DNA of 64,000 bases from the NCBI RefSeq assembly GCF_002116905.1, contig NZ_CP015118.1:3906001-3970000 (forward strand), read 5' to 3'. How positions within the stretch are numbered: the stretch's first letter is position 1; each line of letters opens with the position of its first letter. Position numbers and translations under genes: made by a program. Origin of the DNA: Piscinibacter gummiphilus (GTDB lineage Bacteria > Pseudomonadota > Gammaproteobacteria > Burkholderiales > Burkholderiaceae_C). Positions 7,999-16,441 of the stretch are shown here, in pieces. The notes beneath the pieces are model-generated. The model was given only the letters and a program-made list of their open reading frames with translations, searched no databases and was not told the origin of the DNA.

Positions 7999-8975
7999 AC
8001 CATCGACGCAGACTTTCGCTCCTGGCCTGTGCACTCGGCCTGTTGACCGCGGCGGGGCCCGCCAGCGCCCAGGGCGCCTACCCCAATCGGCTCGTCACGG
8101 TCATGGTGGCACTGCCCGCCGGGGGTGGCGTGGACATGATCGCCCGGCTGGTGGGACAGAAGCTGGCGGCCGTCACCGGCCAGCCCTTCGTGGTGGACAA
8201 CCGCGCCGGCGCCTCCGGCCGCATCGGCCTGCCGGTGGTGGCCAAGGCCCCGCCGGACGGCTACATGCTGATGGCCTCCCCGGCCTCGTTCCTGACCACC
8301 AACAAGGCCATCTTCAAGGAGATGCCCTACGACCCGCAGGCCGACTTCGCTCCCATCACCAAGCTGGCCAACCAGGCCATGGTGCTGGTGGTGAAGGACA
8401 AGCAGAAATTCGCGACCGCCGCGGCCGTGCTCGCCGCCGCCAGGGCCAACCCCGGCGCCTTGAACTACGCCACGTCCGGTGATGGCAGCCCGCAGCACCT
8501 GGCCGCGCTGATGTTCGAGAGCCGGGCCCAGGTGCACATGACCCACATCCCCTACAAGGGCGGCGCACTGGCCATCAATGACCTGCTGGGCGGCAACGTG
8601 GACCTGCTGTTCGCACCGCTGCCCGAAGCCCTGCCGCACATCCGGGCGGGCAAGCTCAGCGCGCTGGCGCTGATGAGCGAGAAGCGTTCTCCCCTGATCG
8701 CCGACGTGCCCACCATGCGCGAGGCCGGCATTCCGAACATGGTCATGCAGACCTGGATCGGACTGCTGGCGCCCGCGCGCACGCCGCGTCCCATCATCGA
8801 ACAGCTCAACCGGCAAGTGCACGCCATCCTGCAGAACGAGGACGTGAAGAACCAGCTCCTGGCATCCGGCATGGACGTGGCACCGACCACTCCCGAGCAG
8901 TTCCAGCAGATCATCGCGCAAGAAATCGCCCTGCACGCCGAACTGGTGAAAGCCTCGGGCCTGGTTCCGCAGTGA
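7995..8975 (+). CDS. Bug/TctC-family periplasmic solute receptor
   Basis: A 326-residue protein with a clear signal peptide (LLACALGLLTAAGPASAQ, cleaved after about residue 25) and hallmarks of the tripartite tricarboxylate receptor family: a VxVxLPAGGGVDMIAR loop, VVDNRAGASGRIG, and a HIPYKGGALAINDLLGG segment. Such receptors bind carboxylates or other small acids in the periplasm. No TctA/TctB membrane genes lie nearby, as is common for Bug receptors in Burkholderiales, so it may use a distant permease or serve as a sensor. It is coupled to the OHCU-decarboxylase gene, suggesting a ureide-related ligand, which is inference. The ATG at 7995 is preferred because it gives the signal peptide and overlaps the upstream stop. 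Confidence 0.88.
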   Translation: MNHRRRLSLLACALGLLTAAGPASAQGAYPNRLVTVMVALPAGGGVDMIARLVGQKLAAVTGQPFVVDNRAGASGRIGLPVVAKAPPDGYMLMASPASFLTTNKAIFKEMPYDPQADFAPITKLANQAMVLVVKDKQKFATAAAVLAAARANPGALNYATSGDGSPQHLAALMFESRAQVHMTHIPYKGGALAINDLLGGNVDLLFAPLPEALPHIRAGKLSALALMSEKRSPLIADVPTMREAGIPNMVMQTWIGLLAPARTPRPIIEQLNRQVHAILQNEDVKNQLLASGMDVAPTTPEQFQQIIAQEIALHAELVKASGLVPQ

Positions 8976-9014
8976 GCGCCCGGTCGTGGAACTCCGGGAC
9001 GCGACGGCAATGCC

Positions 9015-10115
9015 TCAGCGCCGGAACCGCCCGTCCGGCCCCACGATCGACAGGTCGGCGTAGTCGAGCCCCGAGTGGTCGCTCGGGCTGAAGCTCACCT
9101 CGATGCCACCGAGGTCGTAGCGGCTGAACGTCTCGAGCGCCTTGCGGAGCTTGTCGCGCGTGGGCTGCGGGCTCGCGCGGCGCAGGCCTTCGACCAGCAC
9201 CTTCGCGGACACGTAGCCTTCGAGCATGCTCGGCGTCAGGTCCACCTTGGCGGCCTTCGCGAGTTCGATCGCTTCCTTCACGAGCGGCGATGCGATGGAG
9301 CGTTCGTACGGGAACACCTGGCTCACGACCACGCCGTGGGCGACGTCGCCCAGGTCCTTGATGAAGCCGGACGACGCGTTGTTCGACAGGGTGACCATCT
9401 GCGCCCGCGAGCCGGTGGCGCGCAGCGCCTTCATGCCGTCGACGATGGCCTGGCCGGAGCCGATGAACAGCACGGCCTGCGGGTCGGCCGCGGTGATCTT
9501 CGGCATGATGGGTGCGAAGTCGGGCTTCGCGCGGTCGTACTTCTCGTGCGCGAGCGGCTGCTTGTTGACGGACGACAGGCCCTTGAGCGCGCCCACCACG
9601 GCATCCGAACCGAACGAGTCGTCCACCTGCACGATGGCGATGCGGTCCACGCCGATCAGGCTCAGGTGGGCGATGAGGCGCTCGGCCTCGCGGCGGTACG
9701 TGGCGCGCACGTTGAAGAGCCACGGGTGCACCGGGTTGTGCAGCACCATCGCGCCGGTGGACGGGCCCACGAGCGGCACCTTGTACTGGTCCAGCAGCGG
9801 CATGATGGCCTGCGTGTGCGGCGTGCCGCGGTTCAGGAACAGCGCCACCACGCCCTGGTCGATCAGCTGCTTCGCGTTCTCGGCGGCCAGCTTCGGATCG
9901 AACTTGTCGTCGAGCGACACGAGCTGGATGGGCTGCCCGCCGATGCCGCCGCGTGCATTGACGGCATCGAAGTAGAGCTTCGCGCCCGTCGTGGCTTCAC
10001 CCACGCTCGCGGCCACGGCGCCGGTCCTGCCGGCGGTCTGGCCGATCTTGATCTCGGCCCAGGCGGCACCGGAAATGCCGGCCCAGAGAACACACCCCAA
10101 CACAAACTGCTTCAT
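9015..10115 (-). CDS. ABC-type branched-chain amino-acid-like substrate-binding protein
   Basis: A 366-residue periplasmic binding protein of the LivK/Peripla_BP_6 type. The start at 10115 gives a good signal peptide (KQFVLGCVLWAGISGAAWA) followed by EIKIGQTAGRTGAVAA, the first strand of the fold. Further typical segments are GAKLYFDAVNARGGIGG, ALFLNRGTPHTQAIMPLL and a C-terminal YADLSIVGPDGRF. A longer in-frame extension to 10208 would bury the signal peptide and is rejected. No permease or ATPase genes adjoin it. A perfect 7-bp inverted repeat (10125-10140) sits just before the start. A degraded copy of its 3' end lies at 6147-6252. The ligand is unknown. Confidence 0.88.
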   Translation of the reverse strand: MKQFVLGCVLWAGISGAAWAEIKIGQTAGRTGAVAASVGEATTGAKLYFDAVNARGGIGGQPIQLVSLDDKFDPKLAAENAKQLIDQGVVALFLNRGTPHTQAIMPLLDQYKVPLVGPSTGAMVLHNPVHPWLFNVRATYRREAERLIAHLSLIGVDRIAIVQVDDSFGSDAVVGALKGLSSVNKQPLAHEKYDRAKPDFAPIMPKITAADPQAVLFIGSGQAIVDGMKALRATGSRAQMVTLSNNASSGFIKDLGDVAHGVVVSQVFPYERSIASPLVKEAIELAKAAKVDLTPSMLEGYVSAKVLVEGLRRASPQPTRDKLRKALETFSRYDLGGIEVSFSPSDHSGLDYADLSIVGPDGRFRR

Positions 10116-10300
10116 GACGCTGCTCGTCGCCGTGGCGACGTCCCTTCGATGATGAATGACGCGATGGATGCTCGCTCTCTGGCGAGGCGACGCATTCTCT
10201 CCACTCATCGGCCGCGGGAGGTTGTATTTGCACCAGCGTCCACGTAATCAGTCGTAAGGGCCACGAAGAGCGTGATTTCCGTCTCTGGAACCGGATTCAT

Positions 10301-11227
10301 TCAGAAGGCACGATCCAGTTGCGTCGATACCCACTTGACCACGGCCGATACGCTGTTGAACTCGTCCACCGACCGCACGGGAATGTCGGGTCGGTGGGTT
10401 CGCCACAGGCGGGACAGCGCACTGCCCGCCCCCACTTCCAGCACACATCGGGGGCCTCGTTCGGCGAGGGTCTCCATGGCCTCGCGCCAGCGCACGGTCG
10501 CGGCGATCTGCCCGACCAGCGCCCGCTTGAGCGGCGTCACGGCCCGCTGCGCGGAACCGTCGAGGTTCGTCACCACCCACGTGCCGGCAGGTCGCCACGA
10601 CATCGGTGCGATCCGCGCTGCGAAGGTGTCGCTCGCGGCCTGCATCCAGCGCGTGTGCGACACGACCCGCACCTTGAGCGGCACCACGTCAGCCCCCGTC
10701 GAACGCAACTCGGCGGTGGCGTCGGCCAGCGCGTCCATCGCACCGCCGAGCACCACCCGGTCGGGGGCGACGTCGATGGCGACGGCGAGGTCCAGGCGCT
10801 CGCACAGTGCCGCCACCGCGGCCGGCGCCACGCCGCTCGCGGACAGCAAGCCGCCCTCGTGCCCCGCCGCGCACGCATCCATCGCCTGGCTCCGCGCCTC
10901 GGCCAGGGACAACGCCGTCTCGTCGTCGTACACGCCCGCGGCTCCGAAGGCGGCCAGCTCGCCGACGCTGTAGCCCGCCACGGCCACCGGCGACGGCAGA
11001 TGCACCGCCAGCGCACGCCAAGCGGCGAGGCTCGTGCCGGTCATCAGGCACTGGGCGACGCGGTTGGACGTGGCCCAGGTGTCGTCGGCCAGGTGCGCGC
11101 GCCAGTCGGGCCCCAGCCGCGCCGCCATCGCGGACAGCGGTCCCGCGGCCTCGGGATGCTCGTCGATCCAGCGCAGCATGTCCGGGTGCTGCACGCCCTG
11201 CCCCGGGAACAGCAGCGCGAGGGTCAT
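10301..11227 (-). CDS. mdcH: Malonate decarboxylase, malonyl-CoA:ACP transacylase MdcH
   Basis: A 308-residue acyltransferase that loads malonyl groups onto the acyl carrier subunit MdcC to start the decarboxylase cycle. Seen: the FPGQGVQ oxyanion-hole motif (7-13), the nucleophile elbow GYSVG (Ser87) and a catalytic His in VVSHTRWM (about His191). It is the last gene of the mdc operon and its start overlaps the stop of mdcB by four bases. The 185-base gap to the next gene suggests the operon ends here. Confidence 0.92.
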   Translation of the reverse strand: MTLALLFPGQGVQHPDMLRWIDEHPEAAGPLSAMAARLGPDWRAHLADDTWATSNRVAQCLMTGTSLAAWRALAVHLPSPVAVAGYSVGELAAFGAAGVYDDETALSLAEARSQAMDACAAGHEGGLLSASGVAPAAVAALCERLDLAVAIDVAPDRVVLGGAMDALADATAELRSTGADVVPLKVRVVSHTRWMQAASDTFAARIAPMSWRPAGTWVVTNLDGSAQRAVTPLKRALVGQIAATVRWREAMETLAERGPRCVLEVGAGSALSRLWRTHRPDIPVRSVDEFNSVSAVVKWVSTQLDRAF

Positions 11228-12072
11228 GGCCGTTCGCAGGTGCGGTCGAGCAGGCAGGCGGCGGCCAGCACGTCGGCCGCGCCACCCGGCGACAGGCGCC
11301 GCGCCACGAAGGCCTCGTGGATCGCGCGGGCATGGCCCGTGCCGTCGGGGCGGGCCGCACCACCCGCATCGAGGAAACCGCGTGCGGCGCGCTGCACGTA
11401 GCGCAGGCCCTCGAGGCCGCCGCGGTGGGCGACGGTCGTGTCGTCGAGCACGGCCATCGTGTGGAACAAGGCCTGCAGGCGGGCGGCCGGACCCGTGAGC
11501 CCCGGCGTCCTCAGCGCCGGCAATGCCGTGTCGAACAGCACCGGGAACCCCGCCGCGGCTTCGTCGCCGGCGGAACGCAAGCCATGGCGGCGGGCCGCAC
11601 GCTGGCCGTTCGAATCACCGCCGCGGGACAGGCGCGCGTGCAGCGCGCCGCCCCAGTCCTCCGCGATGGCCTCGCGCACCCGATGGGCCGACAACGCCCC
11701 GCCCTGCGCGGTCACGCGGCCGAGCCCCGCACACAGCAGGCCCAGCAGGAAGATCGCCCCCCGGTGCGTGTTGATGCCGCCGGTCGCGCGCAGCATGCGG
11801 CGCTCCGCGGCAACCCCCAGCACCTCCAGCACCGGGAACCGGGCCCCGGCCGCGCCCGCCGCCGCGATCTGCGGGAAGTAGTGGCGCAGCGCGAAGAGGC
11901 TGCGCATGAAGGTGCCCGCGTCCATGTCGGTGTGACTGCCGGCGTTGGCGAACGACACGAGGCCCGGCTTCGGTTCGAGCGCGAGTTCGTCGTGCAGCGC
12001 CGCGGTGGCGGCGTGGCCGATGGACCGCGCGCGCCCGTGATGCGGCTGGGCCGAGGCGGACGCGGCGATCAT
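11224..12072 (-). CDS. mdcB: Triphosphoribosyl-dephospho-CoA synthase MdcB
   Basis: A 282-residue CitG-type enzyme that makes 2'-(5''-triphosphoribosyl)-3'-dephospho-CoA from ATP and dephospho-CoA, the precursor of the MdcC prosthetic group. The family signature KPGLVSFANAGSHTDMD is near residues 35-51, and GGINTHRGAIFLLGLL follows. The ATG at 12072 overlaps the mdcG stop by four bases; a longer reading upstream would run deep into mdcG and is not needed. Product is used by MdcG, encoded just upstream. Confidence 0.92.
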   Translation of the reverse strand: MIAASASAQPHHGRARSIGHAATAALHDELALEPKPGLVSFANAGSHTDMDAGTFMRSLFALRHYFPQIAAAGAAGARFPVLEVLGVAAERRMLRATGGINTHRGAIFLLGLLCAGLGRVTAQGGALSAHRVREAIAEDWGGALHARLSRGGDSNGQRAARRHGLRSAGDEAAAGFPVLFDTALPALRTPGLTGPAARLQALFHTMAVLDDTTVAHRGGLEGLRYVQRAARGFLDAGGAARPDGTGHARAIHEAFVARRLSPGGAADVLAAACLLDRTCERP

Positions 12073-12716
12073 GCGGGCACCGCCGGCGTCCCCGGCCGTT
12101 CGAGCGCCACGCCGTGCAGCCGCTTGACCATCACTTCGGCCACCTCGCCGCGCCGCCACTGCGCCCACTCGCGCCAGGGAACGTCGCCGCCGTCCGGGAA
12201 CTGCAGTTCACCATCGATCGTCGGTGCCCACGCCGCCGCGGCCTCGAGGCACTCGACCACCGCGTCGGCGGCCCCCACGCTGCCCACGGCGATGTGCAGG
12301 TCGATGTCGGAACCGGCCCGCACATGGCGCTCGCCGGTGATCACCTCCCAGCCATGGCTGCCATGGACGCGGGTCACGACCGACAGCCGCATCAAGGTGT
12401 TGCACAAAAGCACCCACGGCTCGCGGGCGTGGACCGGCAGCATTGGCACGATCTCCCGCGCGAGCGGGAACGCGCCCAGCGTGGCGACGTGGTCGCGTGG
12501 CACCGACAGCGCGAAGCGGCGCCGGTGCCACCGCGCGGGCGCGGGCAGGCCCAGCGCGAGCTGGCTGGCATCGGGTCCCTGGCGGGTGACCACCAGCGGC
12601 AGGTGCTGGTCGGCCCAGTGCGCGACGCATTCGGCCGCCTCGGGGTCGCGCGGCTGCGACCGCACGGCCGCCCAACCCTCCGCGTCGAGCCACACCAGCT
12701 GGTGACGGCGCAGCAT
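12069..12716 (-). CDS. mdcG: Phosphoribosyl-dephospho-CoA transferase MdcG
   Basis: A 215-residue protein that attaches the dephospho-CoA-derived prosthetic group to the carrier subunit MdcC. The N-terminus (MLRRHQLVWLDAEGWAA) and the segment LPLVVTRQ match MdcG, and GSDIDLHIAVG is a nucleotidyltransferase-like Asp pair expected for catalysis. Its start lies three bases after the mdcE stop and its end overlaps mdcB, so it is translated as part of the operon. Length agrees with the family. Confidence 0.9.
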   Translation of the reverse strand: MLRRHQLVWLDAEGWAAVRSQPRDPEAAECVAHWADQHLPLVVTRQGPDASQLALGLPAPARWHRRRFALSVPRDHVATLGAFPLAREIVPMLPVHAREPWVLLCNTLMRLSVVTRVHGSHGWEVITGERHVRAGSDIDLHIAVGSVGAADAVVECLEAAAAWAPTIDGELQFPDGGDVPWREWAQWRRGEVAEVMVKRLHGVALERPGTPAVPA

Positions 12717-12719
12717 CGG

Positions 12720-13418
12720 TCAGGCGTCCAGCACGCGGTCGGCCACGGCCGCGGCCAGACGCCGCCCGCCGCGCGCCGCACCGTCGCGGTCGCGCTCGTC
12801 CTGTTGCGGCGACGACCGCAGCGCCTCGGCCAGCGCGGCACGCAGGTCGCCGTCCCACACGCTGCGCACGCCGCCCATCGCCACGTAGTTCGCGACGCCC
12901 GGGGCGAACACCGGGTTGTCCGCCGACAGTTCGGCCAGCCGCGCCTCGGGGATCTTCGTGACCCGGGCCATCGCGGGCAGGCGCATCACGCGGATCTCGG
13001 CCTCGGGCAGCGCGTGGCACGCGTCGGCGATCAGGCCCGACGTGATGAAGCCCCCCGACAGTGCCTGGTCGTACACGAGGCCGACCACGCGGTGGCCCTG
13101 GCGCCGCGCCAGGTCGACGCAGCAGCCGAGGTGGGCCATCGCGCGGTTGATGCCCAGCAGTTCGTCGCGCAGGCGCAGTTGTTGGCCCTGGGTGTCGATC
13201 AGCAGCAGGATCGGGCGGCCCGGGTGGGCGGTGACGGTGTCGAGCACCGCCCTCGCCTGCGCGAGCGCGAGGGCCACGCCGATGGGCGCGTGTCCCGTCG
13301 TGCCGATGACCTTGAGCGGCGTGCCTTCGAAGGACACGGTGCCGTCGAGGAACAGGTCCTGCTCGGTGATGCCGTGGCCGGCCCCGAACAGCGTGTCGGC
13401 GAGGTCGCGCCAGTTCAT
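12720..13418 (-). CDS. mdcE: Malonate decarboxylase gamma subunit MdcE
   Basis: A 232-residue carboxyltransferase-fold subunit that works with MdcD to decarboxylate malonyl-S-ACP. Seen: GTTGHAPIGVALALAQA, the ILLLIDTQGQQLRLRDELLG helix-strand segment and ALSGGFITSGL, characteristic of MdcE. The ATG at 13418 follows a GGAGGA ribosome site and overlaps the mdcD stop by four bases; the same frame is open much further upstream but that part is the out-of-frame shadow of mdcD. The C-terminus is Arg/Ala-rich. Confidence 0.92.
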   Translation of the reverse strand: MNWRDLADTLFGAGHGITEQDLFLDGTVSFEGTPLKVIGTTGHAPIGVALALAQARAVLDTVTAHPGRPILLLIDTQGQQLRLRDELLGINRAMAHLGCCVDLARRQGHRVVGLVYDQALSGGFITSGLIADACHALPEAEIRVMRLPAMARVTKIPEARLAELSADNPVFAPGVANYVAMGGVRSVWDGDLRAALAEALRSSPQQDERDRDGAARGGRRLAAAVADRVLDA

Positions 13419-14293
13419 GCGGTCCTCCCGGCCACCGCGTGCACGGCCGCCACGTCGAGGTCGGGCACGCGGCGCGGGTCGGCGACGCCGAGGCCCCGCC
13501 ACACCGAAAACGCATCGGCGTCCGATGGTGCCGCGGCCAGCCGGCCGGACAGCAGCGCGTGCTCGGCTTCCAGCGACGCGAGGGTCACCGGCCGCGATGC
13601 GCCCGACAGCGAGCGCACGGCCGCCGCGCGGAACGCGGCCACGTCGTCCTCGACCAGCTCGTCGCAGTCCCCCGTGAGGAAGCGGTGCTTGCCCCCGGTG
13701 GTGCGCCACACGAGCGCCCGGTCGCGCGCGTCGAACTCCTCGACGCCATGCGACGCCTCGATCACCTCGGGCCCCGACATCGACAGCCGCGCCACGTCGC
13801 TCATCACCACGCGGTCCGCGCAGCGCGCGACGATGCCCATGCCACCGAAGCAGCCGTTGGCCCCGCCGATCAGCACGACCACCGGGATGCCGGCGGCGCG
13901 CACGTCGAGCACCGCACGCATCACCTCCGACACACCGATCAATCCTGCATTGGCCTCGTGCAGGCGCACACCGCCGGACTCGGCGAGCAGCAGCACCACC
14001 TCCGGCCGCTCGCGCAGCGCACGCCGCAGCCAGCCGGTGAGCTTGGCGCCATGCACCTCGCCCACGCCGCCGCCCATGAACGCGCCTTCCTGCGCCGCGA
14101 TGAAGACCGCGTGGCCATCCAGCCGGCCGCGGCCCACCGCCACGCCGTCGTCGAACGCCGACGGCACGCCGAGCTGGCCGAGGTGCGGGCTCATCACCCG
14201 CTCTGCGGGCGGCAACCACTCCTCGAACGACCCGGCGTCGAGCAGCGCGTCGATGCGCTCACGAGCCGAACACTCCGCGAAACTCGTGCTCAT
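13415..14293 (-). CDS. mdcD: Malonate decarboxylase beta subunit MdcD
   Basis: A 292-residue biotin-independent decarboxylase subunit related to the acetyl-CoA carboxylase carboxyltransferase. Seen: ARERIDALLDAGSFEEW near the N-terminus, AQEGAFMGGGVGEVHGAK forming the oxyanion region, and LIGGANGCFGGMGI, the second crotonase-like glycine-rich turn. It pairs with MdcE. Its start overlaps the mdcC stop and its stop overlaps the mdcE start, each by four bases. Confidence 0.93.
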   Translation of the reverse strand: MSTSFAECSARERIDALLDAGSFEEWLPPAERVMSPHLGQLGVPSAFDDGVAVGRGRLDGHAVFIAAQEGAFMGGGVGEVHGAKLTGWLRRALRERPEVVLLLAESGGVRLHEANAGLIGVSEVMRAVLDVRAAGIPVVVLIGGANGCFGGMGIVARCADRVVMSDVARLSMSGPEVIEASHGVEEFDARDRALVWRTTGGKHRFLTGDCDELVEDDVAAFRAAAVRSLSGASRPVTLASLEAEHALLSGRLAAAPSDADAFSVWRGLGVADPRRVPDLDVAAVHAVAGRTA

Positions 14294-14619
14294 GGTTGCA
14301 CTCCGGGAATGCCGCGCGCCGCCTGGTCCAGCCGCAGGCTGACCACCGCGGGCGTGGCGCCCATGTCGTGGATGGACACCGCGGCGTCCGCGAAGCCGTG
14401 GCGGGTGTGGAAGTCGCGCACGACGGCTTCCCAGATGGCGCCGAAGCCGCGCGCCGACGTCTCGATGCGGAAGGTGCAGCGGCCGGACCCGGGTGCGGGT
14501 TCCAGCAGCACCTCCAGGTTGCCCGACGACACCACGCCGACCAGCACCGGCGCGAACGCCGGGGGCGCGTGGTGTCCGGGAAATTCGTACTGCAGGGTTT
14601 CGATGCCCGAGGAACTCAT
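14290..14619 (-). CDS. mdcC: Malonate decarboxylase acyl carrier protein MdcC (delta subunit)
   Basis: A 109-residue small subunit carrying the phosphoribosyl-dephospho-CoA arm. The attachment motif SSGNLEVLLEP gives the modified serine (about Ser32). The start at 14619 fits the family length of about 100 residues; an upstream in-frame Met (14679) would overlap mdcA. It lies ten bases after the mdcA stop and is coupled to mdcD. Confidence 0.92.
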   Translation of the reverse strand: MSSSGIETLQYEFPGHHAPPAFAPVLVGVVSSGNLEVLLEPAPGSGRCTFRIETSARGFGAIWEAVVRDFHTRHGFADAAVSIHDMGATPAVVSLRLDQAARGIPGVQP

Positions 14620-14629
14620 CGCCCTCTCC

Positions 14630-16303
14630 TCACCAGTTGCGGAAACGGCTCGGCGGCTCGTAGAGCCCGCCCGACGCACGCACGAGGTCGCGCATGGACC
14701 GCGCCGCGAGCAGGTTGCGCGTGGCGTCGCGCACGTCGATGCCGAGGTCGGCGGGCCGGCGGATCACGCCGCGGTCGCGCAGGTTCTCGACCATGCGGTG
14801 GTCGCGCGCCAGGCCCACCGGGGTGTAGCCGGACACCCCGCGGATCGCCTGCTCGCGTTCCCCGTCGGTGCGGCACAGCAGCAGGTTCGCGAGGCCCTCC
14901 TCGGTCAGCACGTGGGTCACGTCCTCGCCGTAGATCATGATCGGCGGCAGCGCCATGCCGGCCTGCTCGGCGAGCTGCCACGCGTCGAGCCGCTCGACGA
15001 ACGCGGGCTGCATGTGCTCGCGGAAGGTCTCCACCATCTGCACGACGAGCTTCTGGCCGCGCGGCGTGCCGCGCGCGCCGCCGAGGCCCGTGCGGGCTTC
15101 GCGCCCGGCCTTCAGCCAGGCCTCGCTCGCGTGGCGCCGGCCGCGTGCGTCGGCGCCCATGTTCGGCGCGCCACCGAAGCCGGCGATGCGGCCGAGCGTC
15201 GCGGTGGAGCTGTTGCCGGCGAGGTCCATCTGCAGCGTCGAGCCGATGAACAGGTCGCAGGCGTAGTGCCCCGCGGCCTGCGAGAACGCGCGGTTGCTGC
15301 GCATCGAGCCGTCGGCGCCGGTGAAGAACAGGTCGGAGCGCGCGCGGATGTAGCGCTCCATGCCCAGCTCGGAGCCGAACGAATGGATGGACTTCACCCA
15401 GCCCGCCTCGATGGCCGGGATCAGCGCCGGGTGCGGGTTGAGCGCCCAGTGCGAGCAGATCTTCCCCTTGAGCCCCAGCGACTCGCCGTAGGTGGGCAGC
15501 AGCAGCTCGATGGCCGCGGTGTCGAAGCCGATGCCGTGGTTCAGGCGCTGCACGCCGTACTCGGCGTAGATGCCCTTGATGGCCATCATCGCCATCAGCA
15601 CCTGGATCTCGCTGATCTGGGCCGGGTCGCGCGTGAACAGCGGCTCGATCAGATGCGGCGTGGGCGCGGGCACCACGAAGTCGACCCAGTCGGCGGGGAT
15701 GTCGACACGCGGCAGTGTGTCCACCACCTCGTTGACCTGCGCGATCACGAGGCCGCCGCTGAAGGCCGTGGCTTCGACGATCGCCGGCGTGTCCTCGGTG
15801 TTCGGGCCGGTGTAGAGGTTGCCGTGGCGGTCCGCCGCCAGCGCGGCCACGAGCGCCACCTTCGGCGTCAGGTCGACGAAGTAGCGGCCGAACAGTTCCA
15901 GGTAGGTGTGGATGGCGCCGACGCGCAGCTGCCCGCCCTGCACCAGCTTCGCGAGCCGCGCGGCCTGGGGCCCCGAGAACGAGAAATCGAGCCGCGAGGC
16001 GATGCCCAGTTCGAACACGTCCAGGTGTTCCGGCAGGGACAGCACCGACTGCACCATGTGCAGGTCGTGCACCCGCGCCGTGTCCACCTGCACCAGCGCG
16101 CGGGCGAGGAAGTCGGCCTGCTTCTGGTTGTTGCCTTCCAGTGCCACGCGGTCGCCCGGCTCCAGCGCCGCGTCGAGCAGTGCGACCGCCTTCGCGGTGT
16201 CCACCTGCTTGCCCGCCAGCGCGGGGCCCAGCTCGCGGGCGACGCGCGCCAGTCGGTCGCGGCGGTTGGTGGCGCGGGTGTTCCAGTCGCGGGGCGCGTT
16301 CAT
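14630..16303 (-). CDS. mdcA: Malonate decarboxylase alpha subunit MdcA (acetyl-S-ACP:malonate ACP transferase)
   Basis: A roughly 557-residue CoA-transferase-like subunit that exchanges acetyl for malonyl on MdcC. Seen: GNNQKQADFLARAL, HLDVFELGIASRLDFSFSG, YTGPNTEDTPAIVEATAFSGG, RLNHGIGFDTAAIELLLPTY and FGGAPNMGADARGRRHAS, all typical of MdcA. The ATG at 16303 (MNAPRDWNTR) aligns best with my memory of family N-termini; ATG 16333 (MNLQPT) is ten residues longer and equally possible, and neither has a clear Shine-Dalgarno. First gene of the mdc operon, which consumes malonate to acetate and CO2 inside the cell. No mdcL/mdcM malonate carrier follows. Confidence 0.93.
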   Translation of the reverse strand: MNAPRDWNTRATNRRDRLARVARELGPALAGKQVDTAKAVALLDAALEPGDRVALEGNNQKQADFLARALVQVDTARVHDLHMVQSVLSLPEHLDVFELGIASRLDFSFSGPQAARLAKLVQGGQLRVGAIHTYLELFGRYFVDLTPKVALVAALAADRHGNLYTGPNTEDTPAIVEATAFSGGLVIAQVNEVVDTLPRVDIPADWVDFVVPAPTPHLIEPLFTRDPAQISEIQVLMAMMAIKGIYAEYGVQRLNHGIGFDTAAIELLLPTYGESLGLKGKICSHWALNPHPALIPAIEAGWVKSIHSFGSELGMERYIRARSDLFFTGADGSMRSNRAFSQAAGHYACDLFIGSTLQMDLAGNSSTATLGRIAGFGGAPNMGADARGRRHASEAWLKAGREARTGLGGARGTPRGQKLVVQMVETFREHMQPAFVERLDAWQLAEQAGMALPPIMIYGEDVTHVLTEEGLANLLLCRTDGEREQAIRGVSGYTPVGLARDHRMVENLRDRGVIRRPADLGIDVRDATRNLLAARSMRDLVRASGGLYEPPSRFRNW

Positions 16304-16345
16304 CGTGTCGGCGGCCGTTGGTTGCAGGTTCATGCAATGTAGAGC

Positions 16346-16381
16346 CATCTTGTATAACAAGCAAGATGTTCTGCATCACAA
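16346..16381 (-). promoter_or_regulatory. mdcA promoter with GntR-type operator
   Basis: On the minus strand TTGTGA (16376-16381) and TTATAC (16352-16357) with an 18-base spacer make a plausible sigma-70 promoter for mdcA. The -10 is embedded in the palindrome CTTGT-ATA-ACAAG (16349-16361), nested within CATCTTG/CAAGATG arms (16346-16368). This resembles the TTGTATACAA-type site I recall for MdcY-like malonate regulators, so the divergent GntR protein probably represses here. TTTCATACAAAC just before the GntR gene may hold a second half-site. Confidence 0.6.
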
Positions 16382-16441
16382 GGAATCCGTCGAACGCACA
16401 CGCCAGGCAGCGTTTCATACAAACATCGCTAAACTTCCTCC

